A stretch of DNA of 64,000 bases from Sphingobacteriaceae bacterium (GCA_016715905.1 JADJXI010000003.1:620001-684000), one strand, 5' to 3'; positions 24,505-34,510 are shown, numbered from the stretch's first letter. The notes: generated by a model from the sequence alone, not told the origin. Numbers and translations: made by a program.

Positions 24505-25308
24505 CTATTGTGAGCTACCTTGAAAATCACACACACATCTGAATCCCAGCCAAGCTGTTGTTCCGGTATAGGGAATATCATTTCCTGCTCTGCACTCTTC
24601 AAATAAATGTCTCCATCCTCCACCTTTGCAAATGCCTTTTTCGGCAGTCATTTCGGCTACATTGCCAAATAAATTATAAATTCCGAATCTGTTTTTTTGA
24701 TAGGACAATATCGGTGCAGTTACATCTGCGGGATTGTTGGGTGTGTTAGCTGCATCGACGCTATCGGCGGCATACCTGTGATTAAATAAAATACAACCTT
24801 TGCTATTTCTGGCATATCCATACATTATATCTACACCACCCAAACTGATTTTTTCCCATTCTTCTTTGCTGGGTAATCGGTAATTAATTTTTAAATCTTT
24901 TTTATAACGGATGATATAAAATTCTTTTACTTTTTCTGTCCGCCATTTACAAAAAGCTAAGGCTTGTTCGTAGCTGATGCCAACCACCGGATAATCACGA
25001 TACGCCGGGTGTCGATAATAATATTGCACATAGGGTTCGTTGCTGGAATTTTTTTGTCGCCATACCAAAGTATCGGGTAACACGGCAATATGTTCCTTAG
25101 AAAATTTTCCGTATTTAATTTTTGTGGCAGTTTCAAACTCTCTCCAGGCAGCGTTACTGATTTCGGCTTCGTCAGCAAAAAAGTTTTCGGTAATTGAAAC
25201 TGTGCCGGGTGGTATAAATTTTTTAGGTTTGAAAAAAGTAAAAGAAAAACAGAAGCTTAAAAGCAGAAATAACCCGGACAAATAAATGTACTTTTTAAAA
25301 CTTATCAT
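24505..25308 (-). CDS. SUMF1/formylglycine-generating-enzyme-fold protein, probably non-catalytic
   Basis: 267 aa. Signal sequence (LSGLFLLLSFCFSFTFF), then an SUMF1 fold: GTVSITENFFADEAEISNAAW, YPVVGISYEQALAFCKWRT, YRLPSKEEWEKIS and GIYNLFGNVAEMTAEKG. In active formylglycine enzymes a Cys follows the GGSW turn; here the turn reads GGGWRHLFEECRAG, with His at that place. The C-terminal LGFRCVC is typical. In this phylum the fold is also used by gliding proteins such as GldJ and GldK. It is the third gene of a sigma-factor operon, starting one base after the 586-aa gene. Confidence 0.78.
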   Translation of the reverse strand: MISFKKYIYLSGLFLLLSFCFSFTFFKPKKFIPPGTVSITENFFADEAEISNAAWREFETATKIKYGKFSKEHIAVLPDTLVWRQKNSSNEPYVQYYYRHPAYRDYPVVGISYEQALAFCKWRTEKVKEFYIIRYKKDLKINYRLPSKEEWEKISLGGVDIMYGYARNSKGCILFNHRYAADSVDAANTPNNPADVTAPILSYQKNRFGIYNLFGNVAEMTAEKGICKGGGWRHLFEECRAGNDIPYTGTTAWLGFRCVCDFQGSSQ

Positions 25309-27069
25309 TTAGGATTCTAATGCTTTTCTGAAATCAGCTACGTTTCCTGATTTTTCGGTTATATCACTTACTTTAAATTTGTTTTGTGTTTTGATTAAAG
25401 TCTGACTTACTTCATCTTTTTCAACTTTATAAATATTAGCACCGGCAAATACGATGATAGAATAAGATTCGTTTTTATCAAATGATAAAGTATTAAAACT
25501 TGGAGCTTGATATGTACCAACCATATTTTTAGTATGATTAACTACATACACATCTGTTGGAAAAACTGGCTTTAAGTCGGCCGTCACAAAGATAGGCTGA
25601 ATGGGATTTACCATTGGTGCATAATGCGGACAATCAGAATTAAAAACACCAAATTTACTAAGATTAAATATTCTTCGCGTGAAAGTAGAATTGTTTAAGT
25701 TATTTCTGTTCTTATCCAATTCCTTCACTAAATTTTGTTGATATTCTACAGCTTTTTTGGCTTTCAATTTTTCGTATTCTTCTTTTTTCATCGCTATATC
25801 TTTCAAATACGCATCTTTCTTTTTCTCCATTTCCTCAAGCAATAATTTTTCATCATTTATTCTTTTCCCGGCAATGGCTTTATAATTTTCAAATTTCTTT
25901 TCATATTCACTTTGCGCTTTGGCATAATCATTTCCGGTAAGCACAGGATATACTACCAGTTTTTCAACGCGTTGATTATAGCGAAGCGTTAGTAAATAAT
26001 TTACGCCTTTTGTGGGTCCTTCACTAATTTTTACATCGTGCCAGGTAATGGCATTCATCTCAGGCGTATAGTTTTTATTTTCGTTGCCCAATTCAAATAC
26101 AAAATTTCCAAAGGCCTTTAATTCCGGAAAATCATCGGTACTGGCATCAATATTAAAAGTTTGTTTACCACTGGCTTTGCGAGGCTTCAATGGCTCTTTG
26201 TATTTAGGAAGAGCTGCCGTTTTTTTGCTGTACACTACTTTAACAGAATCAATTTTTTTAGGAATAATAACTTCTATTTCTTTTTTCAGTGTTTTTAACT
26301 TTTGACTTCCCCCTTCTAAATTATGACTTCCGCCTTCTAAATTTTCTAAGTTGTCTCTTCGTAAATATTCCCAATTTTGTTTAAGTGTATCCAAATAGTA
26401 TTGATTAAATCGGTCTTGCGGATTAGCAGAAGCCAGTTCAACTTCTATTTCGTTGCGAATAAAAACCGGATCTCCGTTTTGCGAGCCTTTAATGTCAAAC
26501 ATGCCGGCACTTTCTAAATTGTATTTTTTTCCCGCACTATCATAAGCCATAGGAATACCGCTGGCAATAATATCGGCTTTATCATGAAATTCGCGATACT
26601 CAATGGTTACTTCGCCTACAATTTCTTTTCCGTTTTTATCTACGAATGCATTTTTTGGAATTTTTATTTTGCTGGAAGAAGGATGATTTATTTCTCCACC
26701 CGAACGACTATCAACTTTGTATTTGGAATAAGCAATATTGAGTTTAGCAGAAGGCGGTGCAATGAATTTCCTTTCTTGATTCTTGTTTTTTGTTGGAAGT
26801 GGAGAATTTTGAGTAATTAATGTTTCATTCGTTTTTGATTTTTCGGATTGGTTATGGAATAAACTGAGGTAAGTAACGGTGCAAATCACTGTGGCACCTG
26901 CAATAACGGCGGAGTATCGGACTTTTTTGCTCTTCCACCAACTCTTGTCGTGTTTCGCTTTATTTATACTTTGTTCTTTAAACTGATTAACCAGCTTTTC
27001 GAAATTTTTGTGTTTATTGATCTCTTCATCACTTACTTTCGGACGATCAATATTAAATTTTGGTTCCAT
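25309..27069 (-). CDS. Membrane-anchored anti-sigma-like protein of the ECF operon
   Basis: 586 aa. Residues 1-50 are cytoplasmic and polar, 51-71 form one membrane helix (RYSAVIAGATVICTVTYLSL), and the rest is periplasmic with beta-rich domains (PKNAFVDKNGKEIVGEVTIE) and a charged helix near residue 410. A 23-bp direct repeat codes the doubled LEGGSHN/LEGGSQK at about 26305-26345. Its position directly behind the ECF sigma gene with TAATG overlap suggests an anti-sigma or signal-sensing role, but no anti-sigma zinc motif is present. Confidence 0.65.
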   Translation of the reverse strand: MEPKFNIDRPKVSDEEINKHKNFEKLVNQFKEQSINKAKHDKSWWKSKKVRYSAVIAGATVICTVTYLSLFHNQSEKSKTNETLITQNSPLPTKNKNQERKFIAPPSAKLNIAYSKYKVDSRSGGEINHPSSSKIKIPKNAFVDKNGKEIVGEVTIEYREFHDKADIIASGIPMAYDSAGKKYNLESAGMFDIKGSQNGDPVFIRNEIEVELASANPQDRFNQYYLDTLKQNWEYLRRDNLENLEGGSHNLEGGSQKLKTLKKEIEVIIPKKIDSVKVVYSKKTAALPKYKEPLKPRKASGKQTFNIDASTDDFPELKAFGNFVFELGNENKNYTPEMNAITWHDVKISEGPTKGVNYLLTLRYNQRVEKLVVYPVLTGNDYAKAQSEYEKKFENYKAIAGKRINDEKLLLEEMEKKKDAYLKDIAMKKEEYEKLKAKKAVEYQQNLVKELDKNRNNLNNSTFTRRIFNLSKFGVFNSDCPHYAPMVNPIQPIFVTADLKPVFPTDVYVVNHTKNMVGTYQAPSFNTLSFDKNESYSIIVFAGANIYKVEKDEVSQTLIKTQNKFKVSDITEKSGNVADFRKALES

Positions 27070-27659
27070 TAGGTTTTGAGTTTGCTCAATTGTTTTTTTA
27101 GTTTTTCAATAATCCTGTACATGCGTACTTTAGCGTTTACCTCGGTGATATTCATAATCTCCGCAATTTCTTTAAAAGCTCTTTTTTCAAAGAAACGTAA
27201 TTCCACCATTTGCAATTCCTCTTCTTTTAATTCTTGAATTAATTTTTTAATAGCCGGAATATATTCTTCAAAAAAAGGTTCTTCATTTTCCTCACAGATA
27301 TATCTTAAATCACTCACATCTGCATTAATGGCTCTTTTATCTTTATTCATTCTGAATAACTGCATGAGTTCATTGTATGCGATACGATATAACCAACTTG
27401 CGAATGGCACACCTTTAAATTGATAAGTAGAAAGGTTGCTGAGTGCTTTTAAAAAAACCTGACTCGTTAAATCGAAGGCAGTTTCTTTATCATCCATCCG
27501 CTGATACAAATAATTAAATATTTGTTTGTAATACTTATCATACAAAGGAGCGAATTGTTGAGGATTAAGTTTTGCAGCCTCAATGATGGTCATTTCTTCA
27601 AGCAACTGATCGTTGGTATGATGATAGTGGGGATTTATGGCTGCAGCTTTTAAACTCAT
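27069..27659 (-). CDS. RNA polymerase ECF-type sigma-70 factor
   Basis: 196 aa from the ATG at 27659 (MSLKAAA); an upstream in-frame start would add six residues. Region 2 is QFAPLYDKYYKQIFNYLYQR with the -10 recognition part (DLTSQVFLKAL), and region 4 is LQMVELRFFEKRAFKEIAEI with its helix-turn-helix. No extension beyond regions 2 and 4. Drives an operon with the 586-aa and SUMF1 proteins, which are probably controlled by it. Confidence 0.88.
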   Translation of the reverse strand: MSLKAAAINPHYHHTNDQLLEEMTIIEAAKLNPQQFAPLYDKYYKQIFNYLYQRMDDKETAFDLTSQVFLKALSNLSTYQFKGVPFASWLYRIAYNELMQLFRMNKDKRAINADVSDLRYICEENEEPFFEEYIPAIKKLIQELKEEELQMVELRFFEKRAFKEIAEIMNITEVNAKVRMYRIIEKLKKQLSKLKT

Positions 27660-27940
27660 TACAAGGTTATAAGGCAAACAGGCATTTGGGGTTACGCCAG
27701 GATTTCAAAAAACTTTAACTATATAAGTAAGTACCTGAACCTCAGTTACAATATTTACACATGGAATGAGTGAAACATTGTTAATTTTGGGTGAAATGAA
27801 CTTTTTAATGAGTGAATGGAGCAAAAAGGAAGGTATATGGAATAAATGTTCCGCTTCAAAAGCTATTTTTCGGGCATGTTTTTGCCATTAATTCACAATC
27901 CACTTATGAAAGAAAACTAGCCACCTGAACATTTTAAGAA
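27660..27940. other. Intergenic region between divergent genes
   Basis: The region holds no gene on either strand. It carries the leader of the sigma operon on the minus strand; I see no clear -7/-33 pair for it. AT-rich, no repeats recognised. Confidence 0.5.
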
Positions 27941-27969
27941 TTGCCCGTATTAAAAATTGCCTAACTTGG
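27941..27969 (+). promoter_or_regulatory. Bacteroidota-type promoter for the T9SS cargo gene
   Basis: TTG at 27941-27943 and TAACTTGG at 27962-27969 are separated by 18 bp, fitting the -33/-7 layout (TANNTTTG consensus, one mismatch). It ends 15 bp before the ATG. Confidence 0.45.
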
Positions 27970-27984
27970 TATAAACAAAATTTT

Positions 27985-29925
27985 ATGAAAAAAATATTTA
28001 CGTTTTTATTGGTGATGGGAATTTATATTATGAATTCTCAATGTAGTTATACTATGGATATTCTAAGTCAAAATGGATATACGATTACCTGTGCAAATCC
28101 AACCATAAATTTAATTGCAATACAAAATTCAAATTACTTTTATCCAAATCATCTATGGACGGGACCTTCTTTCACTACCAATCTTCCCTACGCGAACGTT
28201 ACTCAGCCGGGAATTTATACTTTAACAATTAGCGAAGGAATTACGAATTGTACTTTGACAACAACCGTTTCAATTGGAATAAATACAGCAGTTCCATCTT
28301 CATCAGTATTTCCAAATTCCGCTTCTGTTACCTGTAATAATCCGGTTACTTTTACCGCAATGGCTCTTACTCCAACATCCAATATTATGCACTCGTGGTA
28401 CGTACCAGTAAGTCCATTTCCAAATGGTAATGAGAGTTATTTGAGCATTAATGTCACTGAAGTAACTAATTTTTACTCAGGACCTGGGGTTTACACACAT
28501 AAACTTAAAGATTTAACAAATGGATGTTTTGTAACCCAAACCGTTAGTGTAACTTCTCCAGATGCCTATCCAACTTTTTCATTAGGTTCTTCAACCAACT
28601 ATTCTTTCGGCTGTGCGCCATTAAATCAAACTACTATTTCTATCATTAATCCGGTTTCTACACAAACACCACCTGCAACTTGTAGTTACACTTTTATGGC
28701 ACCTACATTTACCGGTATAGTTACGCCAAGTGTTATTTTAGGAAATAATTCTTCAACTGTTACTACTAGCCCAGGAACATGGTCAATAATTGTTCAGGAT
28801 AATTCTAATTTTTGCCGAACTATGGTGGATGTTACTGTAAGTCAAAATACATTGGTTCCAAATGTGATAGCTTCAATACCGGCAAATACTTTAACTTGTA
28901 ATAATCCTACATTTTTAACTCAAGGATTTTCTAGCACAAAACACTCAATAATTAGTTGGCAGGTTCCAATTCTTGGGCAACCTTTGACAACGACCTTGAT
29001 TATTGGAGACATTTCTAACGGCCCACCGACAAGCACCATAGCCTTGTTTTATGCGAATTTTACTGTCGTTGCCACAAATTCAATAAACGGATGTCAAACA
29101 TCTTCAATCATTCCCATCTACCAGGATTTTCGTGCCCCAAAATCCATTCCTGCAATTACAGGAACGCCAACTTCATTTTGTAAACCCGGTGATGTGGTTA
29201 CGCTCAACTCCAATAATTCTTATGTAACTTCTGCGGGTCCGAGTCCGAGTATTATCGTCAATTCATGGATGGGTCCGGCTCCCCAAACCAGTGCAAGTAC
29301 CAGCACTTATTCGGCTTATGTTACGGGTAATTATTCTTTAACAGTGGAAGATAGTTATAACGGCTGTAAAACCACCAGCATTATCAATGTACCCACTAAC
29401 GCTCCGCGGTTTGGTTTACAGGGCACAGCTCCAAGCAGTTCGGCGAGTTGTGATGGAACAGTAATTGTAACTACACAAATTCCCAATGGCTATACTTTGT
29501 CTGCCACCACCGGTTTGTTAGATGGAACTACCATTAGTAATTTATGTTACGGTTGGTTAAAAGTATGCATGACCTTTACAGCCGGAGAATGTTACGCTTG
29601 TGATTCTATTTTGATCAATGCAGCCACTTCAATACGAGAAATTAATTTTAAGGATGAGATTTTGATTTATCCGAATCCGAGCAACGGAACTTTCTATATT
29701 AAAAACACATCAGGTAAATCAGCCACTATAAAAATATTTAATGTAGAAGGGAGGCAGGTTTCGGTGGCTGAGGCACTCGAAGCCACCGGCTCAGGAGCGT
29801 CGACCCTTCGAGAACCTCAGGGTCCGAAGTATTTGGAAATAAAAAATTTAAATGCCGGAATTTATTTTGTTGAGGTGAATATTGATGGATCGATAATCAG
29901 AAAAAAGATAGTGGTGTTGAAATAG
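27985..29925 (+). CDS. Large T9SS-secreted protein
   Basis: 646 aa. Signal peptide (MKKIFTFLLVMGIYIMNS), several immunoglobulin-like or PKD-like repeats of about 90 residues, each starting with a Cys-containing TCNNPV-type strand (for example VTCNNPVTFTA, LTCNNPTFLTQ), and a type A T9SS domain (EILIYPNPSNGTFYI ... NAGIYFVEV ... KKIVVL). The domain is interrupted: between GRQVSV and YLEIKNL about 20 residues come from an inserted repeat pair at 29762-29824. The frame is kept. Probably a surface adhesin. Confidence 0.86.
   Translation: MKKIFTFLLVMGIYIMNSQCSYTMDILSQNGYTITCANPTINLIAIQNSNYFYPNHLWTGPSFTTNLPYANVTQPGIYTLTISEGITNCTLTTTVSIGINTAVPSSSVFPNSASVTCNNPVTFTAMALTPTSNIMHSWYVPVSPFPNGNESYLSINVTEVTNFYSGPGVYTHKLKDLTNGCFVTQTVSVTSPDAYPTFSLGSSTNYSFGCAPLNQTTISIINPVSTQTPPATCSYTFMAPTFTGIVTPSVILGNNSSTVTTSPGTWSIIVQDNSNFCRTMVDVTVSQNTLVPNVIASIPANTLTCNNPTFLTQGFSSTKHSIISWQVPILGQPLTTTLIIGDISNGPPTSTIALFYANFTVVATNSINGCQTSSIIPIYQDFRAPKSIPAITGTPTSFCKPGDVVTLNSNNSYVTSAGPSPSIIVNSWMGPAPQTSASTSTYSAYVTGNYSLTVEDSYNGCKTTSIINVPTNAPRFGLQGTAPSSSASCDGTVIVTTQIPNGYTLSATTGLLDGTTISNLCYGWLKVCMTFTAGECYACDSILINAATSIREINFKDEILIYPNPSNGTFYIKNTSGKSATIKIFNVEGRQVSVAEALEATGSGASTLREPQGPKYLEIKNLNAGIYFVEVNIDGSIIRKKIVVLK
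29762..29824 (+). repeat. Inverted pair of REP-like hairpins inside the T9SS domain
   Basis: Unit 1 is a hairpin with arms CGGTGGCT (29762-29769) and AGCCACCG (29781-29788). Unit 2 has arms GACCCT (29802-29807) and AGGGTC (29819-29824). Read on opposite strands, both carry the core CTGAGG-NN-CTCGAAG, so they are two inverted copies of one repetitive extragenic palindromic family. They are read in frame as about 20 extra residues within the sorting domain. Confidence 0.75.
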
Positions 29926-30001
29926 TTTTCATTTTCTGAAAAGTCAAATATTTCATAAAATGAAAGCGTGTCAGGCGCCCAATAAACAAATATTCCTGCA
30001 A

Positions 30002-31180
30002 TTATTTTTTTTCGCTAAGTAATTTTTTATACAACTTATCCATATCCGAACACAAGCGTTCGTAAGAGAATTTTTTAATGATCTCTTCCTGTCCCATTTT
30101 TGCATTCGCGCTAAAAATTTCAATATTTTGAAGGGCTTTTAAAAGATTTTGAGAAAATGCTGTTAAATCTCCTTTCGGAGAAAGCAAACCGCATTGTGGA
30201 TTTAAAATATCTTCAATACCTCCTACATTAGTACTCACCACAAACTTACCCGCAGCCTGCGCTTCAATTAAGCTTACGGGTGTACCTTCATTATCGGAGC
30301 TCATACATACCAAATCAAAAGCCGGCAAAACCTGTTCCACTTCTTTTTCCCAACCCGCAAAAATAAAATCGGCGGTTAAGCCGGTATAACTTAATCCTTC
30401 CGATTTAATCAATTGTTGCATTTCATTTTTTAAAGGTCCATCGCCCACAAAAACAGCCTGAATTTTTTTTGCCGTGAAATTTTTAAGTACAAAAGCAACA
30501 GCTTTTATAAATAAAAAATGATTTTTTATGGGTGCAAATCTCCCAATAATGCCTATTAAAATAGTGTTTTCATCCACCGTATATTTATCACGAAACTTGC
30601 TGCGTTTTTCGGCTGCATTTTCCTGAAACTTGGCTAAGTCGAAACCAAGCGGAATAACATGAATTTTTTCGGGTGCACAAATTTTATAAACTTCGCTTAG
30701 TTCTTTTTTTTGAATTTCGCTGATGGCCACAATGGCACTGGATCGGGAAGCAAAATATTTTTCGAGACGAATAATGAACGCAGTTTTTAATTTAGAAAAG
30801 TAACTGTGGAAAACATGGCCATGAAAAGTATGCACTATAACAGGCACTTTACAACGTATGGCAGCCAAACGGCCAATGGCGCCGGCTTTGCTGGCGTGGG
30901 TATGAATAATGTCGGGTTTAAATTCCTGTATAATTTTTTTAATTCGTAAATAAGCAAAGTAATCATTTAGCGGATTAATGCTACGTTGCATTTCGGAAAT
31001 AACTAAGGGTTTTAATCCTAAATTTTCAGCAATGTAGAGTGAGCTCACTTCACCGGGTTCTTCAGGTCCGCCTGCCAATAGCGTGTTATAAGCAGGTTCA
31101 AGAAACTTACTTAAGTACGAAACGTTATAGCTCGGTCCTCCTAAATTAAAGCGGTTGATTATACGTAAAATTTTTGGCAA
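30002..31180 (-). CDS. Glycosyltransferase family 4 protein
   Basis: 392 aa with a TTG start; a stop lies three codons upstream so no ATG is available. GT-B fold: N-terminal RFNLGGPSYNVSYLSK, then HTHASKAGAIGRLAAI, and a C-terminal donor site GIIGRFAPIKNHFLF ... PVSLIEAQAAGKFVVSTNVG with the conserved Glu. Such enzymes build envelope polysaccharide; acceptor unknown. It is isolated, convergent with the T9SS cargo gene, and divergent from the propeller phosphatase. Confidence 0.86.
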   Translation of the reverse strand: MPKILRIINRFNLGGPSYNVSYLSKFLEPAYNTLLAGGPEEPGEVSSLYIAENLGLKPLVISEMQRSINPLNDYFAYLRIKKIIQEFKPDIIHTHASKAGAIGRLAAIRCKVPVIVHTFHGHVFHSYFSKLKTAFIIRLEKYFASRSSAIVAISEIQKKELSEVYKICAPEKIHVIPLGFDLAKFQENAAEKRSKFRDKYTVDENTILIGIIGRFAPIKNHFLFIKAVAFVLKNFTAKKIQAVFVGDGPLKNEMQQLIKSEGLSYTGLTADFIFAGWEKEVEQVLPAFDLVCMSSDNEGTPVSLIEAQAAGKFVVSTNVGGIEDILNPQCGLLSPKGDLTAFSQNLLKALQNIEIFSANAKMGQEEIIKKFSYERLCSDMDKLYKKLLSEKK

Positions 31181-31252
31181 AAAGCTTTATAATTTAAATT
31201 GTAAATATACTTTATTCAATGTGTAAAAAATAATTAACTTTATTGACTTAAT

Positions 31253-34200
31253 TTGAAAATAGGATTTAAATATTACCTGCTTATTTTTTGCGTATTTTCC
31301 TTAGCACTTGGTGCGCAGCAATTGCGTTTTAAACACATCACCAACGAAGATGGATTAAGTTCGTTAATGGTGAACTGCATTTTGCAGGATGATAAAGGCT
31401 TTATGTGGTTTGGTACACAAGACGGATTAAACCGTTACGATGGTTATCAGTTTAAAGTATATAAAAATGACCCAACCGATTTAAACTCTTTAAACAGCAG
31501 TGAAATTACGGCTGTGAATCAAATCAGACCCGATTTAATGGTAATTGGAACAAGGGAAGGTTTAAATTATTTTAACCCGGTTAATGAAACATTCACTTCC
31601 CTTAGACATTTAAAACCATTAAAAAGTAAAATAAATTGCATTATTAAAGCCGATGAAAAAAACGCATGGATAGGCTGTGAAGACGGATTATTTTTATTGA
31701 ATATTGAGCAAAAAACAATAAGGAATTATGAATTTGTTGTTAAGCAAAAAATAAGTGTTAATGCAATTGCCGTATTAAAAGGTAAGGTTTTTGTAGGCAC
31801 TAATGGTGACGGTTTATGGTTAATTGATCATGGAAACGCAAGTAAAGTAGACTTTACAGATGAAGAATTGATTGAAGTAAAAGCGCAGGAACTTGATGTA
31901 ATAACGGATATTAAAGAATATGCCGGAAAATTATATTTGGGAACTTACGGTTACGGTATTTTTAAGATGGACGATAGCGGGGAATTAGAAAAGCGAATTT
32001 GGATGGTGGAAGGTAATAAACCCGATGGTGGAAACTTTATTAAGAAAATGGACATACGTGACAGTAAGATGTATGTAGCCAGTACCTACGGATTTTTTAT
32101 ATGCAATTTACTTTCCGAAAAAATATTAACCACCATTCATAAAAATGAAAAACTTGGAGATCAAAGTTTGTCAGGTGAAAAAATTGAAAGTTTATTTATT
32201 GATAAGGTAAAGAATATCTGGGTAGGATTTAGTACCGAAGGAATAAATGTTTCCTTTTTTCAGGCGCAAAAATTTCCGGAAGCCAATAATGGATTGGATT
32301 TGAGTATCGGAAATATATATGCTTTTTGTGAGGATGCTAATGAAAATTTAATGATTGGTGGCGTACAAACATTACACTATTTTGATAAGCACAGCAATTT
32401 AAAAAAGAATTTAACCGGTTTATTAAAAGGTGGAGCCGCAATTTGTATTTACAATCAAGATCCTAAGTTTTATTGGATAGGAACATGGGGTAACGGCCTT
32501 TATCGATTAAATGTAGAGATGGGAGAATTTAAACAAGTAATCAGCAACAAAGAAGGAGGAACCATTTTATGTTTAGTTCCGGATGGGGAAGGTAATTTGT
32601 ATGCCGGCACCGTTGGAGATGGATATTTTAAAGTAAACATGCAGGATTTATCGTTTGAACAATTTAAAAATGATCCTGCATTAAAGGAATTTAATATTAA
32701 TGCCATTTATCAAGATAGAACAAAACATGTTTGGTTGGGAACCTATGATGGCGGGTTAATGAAAACAGAAGGCTTTCCGAAAAACGGAAAATTTCATATA
32801 TCAAAAATTTATAAAAATGAAGGCAAGGCAGGTGATATTGCATCCAACACAATATTGGCCATGAATGAAGATTTAAAAGGAAATATTTGGTTTGCCACAA
32901 GCGCAGGTGTAAGCAGATTGGCACCTAACGGAAAATTTGTGAGTTATTATGAGAAAGACGGATTAGCTAATGCGTATTTATATTCCATTCTTCGTGATAG
33001 TATTGGTCATTTCTGGATGAGTTGCAATAAAGGTTTAATTAAATTTAATCCTCTGTTACCTGAAAAAGATATTATTTTCAGAAATTATGATGTAAAAGAC
33101 GGACTCATCAATTCAGAACACAATAGCGGCGCAGCATTATTAGGCACTTCAGGTAAAATGTACTTTGGCGGATCAAACGGATTCAATGCGTTCAGGCCCG
33201 CACAAATAAAAGATAATTTTAATGCGCCGGGTGTTTATGTGGTGTCTTATCAGCGAGGAGGCTTGGATGTACCGCTCGATTCGAGTATTACCTATAAAAA
33301 GAATATTGAGCTGGAGTGGCGTGAAAATTATTTGCAGTTTGAAGTGGTGGCATTAGACTACACGGATCCAAGTAAAAATAAATTTAAATTTATGTTGGAA
33401 GGTTATGATAAAGATTGGTCGGCTCCTTCCAATGTAAGATATATATCATATACCCAATTATCAGGAGGAGATTACACCTTTAAAGTAAAAGCCGCCAATA
33501 ACGATGGGGTTTGGAATGAAACTCCGTTTGAAATTAAGATAAGCGTTATACCACCTTTTTGGAAAACCAAGATATTTTATGTTTTGGTTGTGCTGATTAT
33601 TATTGCAGGAGTATATGGATTTACGCAATACAGAACTAAAAGTATCATGCGTGAAAATAAAATTCTGGAAAACAGAGTAGAAGAGCGGACCAAAGAATTG
33701 GCCGAAAAAAACAGAGATATTACCAGCAGTATTGAGTATGCCAAACGGATTCAAGAAGCTATTTTACCTTCGCAGGATGACATATTTAAAAAATTGAAAG
33801 GCGCATTTATATTGTATAAGCCCAAGGACATTGTAAGTGGAGATTTTTATTGGTTTGGAGAAAAAAATAATCAGAAAGTTTTTGCTGTGGTAGATTGTAC
33901 CGGGCATGGTGTGCCCGGAGCTTTTATGAGTATGATAGGTCACAATTTACTTAATCAGATTGTTTTAGAAAAAGGAATCACAGCGCCGGATGAAGTGTTG
34001 AATAATTTACATAAAGGTGTACAAGATGCATTAAGACAAGGCCAAAATGAAATTACTACCAATGATGGAATGGATTTATCTTTAATTACATTTAATGATC
34101 AAACCGGAGAAATTCATTGGGCGGGAGCCAACCGACCTTTGGTTATGGTGAGTAATAAGGGAGAGTTTAATAAGATTGAAGGAGATAAATATCCGGTAGG

Positions 34201-34474
34201 TGGTGCGCAAATAAACAGCGTACGCAAATTCACTAAACATGAAATTAATGTGAGCGGACCCACAATGCTTTATTTATTCAGCGATGGATATGCAGATCAA
34301 TTTGGAGGAGATCGCGGAAAGAAATTTATGGTTAAAAAATATTATGATGTTTTAAAAGAAATACATTTAAAATTCCCTGAAGAGCAAAAGCAAATTTTAC
34401 TTAGTGAATTTGAAACATGGCGCAAAAATCACGAACAGGTTGATGACGTTTTAGTTGCCGGTATTGCGATTTAA
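31253..34474 (+). CDS. Sensor phosphatase: two-component-type propeller plus SpoIIE/PP2C domain (SiaA-like)
   Basis: 1073 aa from a TTG start at 31253, preceded by an in-frame TGA. A signal segment (YYLLIFCVFSLALGAQ) leads into many beta-propeller repeats (GFMWFGTQDGLNRYDGYQF, HVWLGTYDGGL), a Y_Y_Y domain (residues about 690-765, EGYDKDWSAPS), one membrane helix near 768-790, a coiled coil (ENRVEERTKELAEKNRDI) and a C-terminal SpoIIE serine phosphatase domain (DIVSGDFYWFG, VDCTGHGVPGAFMSMIGHN). The layout matches periplasmic sensing with a cytoplasmic phosphatase output. With SiaB- and SiaC-like genes 0.9-1.5 kb downstream it likely forms a partner switch. Confidence 0.88.
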   Translation: MKIGFKYYLLIFCVFSLALGAQQLRFKHITNEDGLSSLMVNCILQDDKGFMWFGTQDGLNRYDGYQFKVYKNDPTDLNSLNSSEITAVNQIRPDLMVIGTREGLNYFNPVNETFTSLRHLKPLKSKINCIIKADEKNAWIGCEDGLFLLNIEQKTIRNYEFVVKQKISVNAIAVLKGKVFVGTNGDGLWLIDHGNASKVDFTDEELIEVKAQELDVITDIKEYAGKLYLGTYGYGIFKMDDSGELEKRIWMVEGNKPDGGNFIKKMDIRDSKMYVASTYGFFICNLLSEKILTTIHKNEKLGDQSLSGEKIESLFIDKVKNIWVGFSTEGINVSFFQAQKFPEANNGLDLSIGNIYAFCEDANENLMIGGVQTLHYFDKHSNLKKNLTGLLKGGAAICIYNQDPKFYWIGTWGNGLYRLNVEMGEFKQVISNKEGGTILCLVPDGEGNLYAGTVGDGYFKVNMQDLSFEQFKNDPALKEFNINAIYQDRTKHVWLGTYDGGLMKTEGFPKNGKFHISKIYKNEGKAGDIASNTILAMNEDLKGNIWFATSAGVSRLAPNGKFVSYYEKDGLANAYLYSILRDSIGHFWMSCNKGLIKFNPLLPEKDIIFRNYDVKDGLINSEHNSGAALLGTSGKMYFGGSNGFNAFRPAQIKDNFNAPGVYVVSYQRGGLDVPLDSSITYKKNIELEWRENYLQFEVVALDYTDPSKNKFKFMLEGYDKDWSAPSNVRYISYTQLSGGDYTFKVKAANNDGVWNETPFEIKISVIPPFWKTKIFYVLVVLIIIAGVYGFTQYRTKSIMRENKILENRVEERTKELAEKNRDITSSIEYAKRIQEAILPSQDDIFKKLKGAFILYKPKDIVSGDFYWFGEKNNQKVFAVVDCTGHGVPGAFMSMIGHNLLNQIVLEKGITAPDEVLNNLHKGVQDALRQGQNEITTNDGMDLSLITFNDQTGEIHWAGANRPLVMVSNKGEFNKIEGDKYPVGGAQINSVRKFTKHEINVSGPTMLYLFSDGYADQFGGDRGKKFMVKKYYDVLKEIHLKFPEEQKQILLSEFETWRKNHEQVDDVLVAGIAI

Positions 34475-34493
34475 AAATATTATGTTATTTTTG
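34464..34493 (+). promoter_or_regulatory. Bacteroidota-type promoter
   Basis: TTG at 34464-34466, a 19-bp spacer and TATTTTTG at 34486-34493 fit the -33/-7 pattern closely. It straddles the stop of the propeller phosphatase and ends 17 bp before the ATG of the following lipoprotein gene, so that gene can be transcribed separately. Confidence 0.5.
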
Positions 34494-34510
34494 TATTAAT
34501 TCAAATTATT

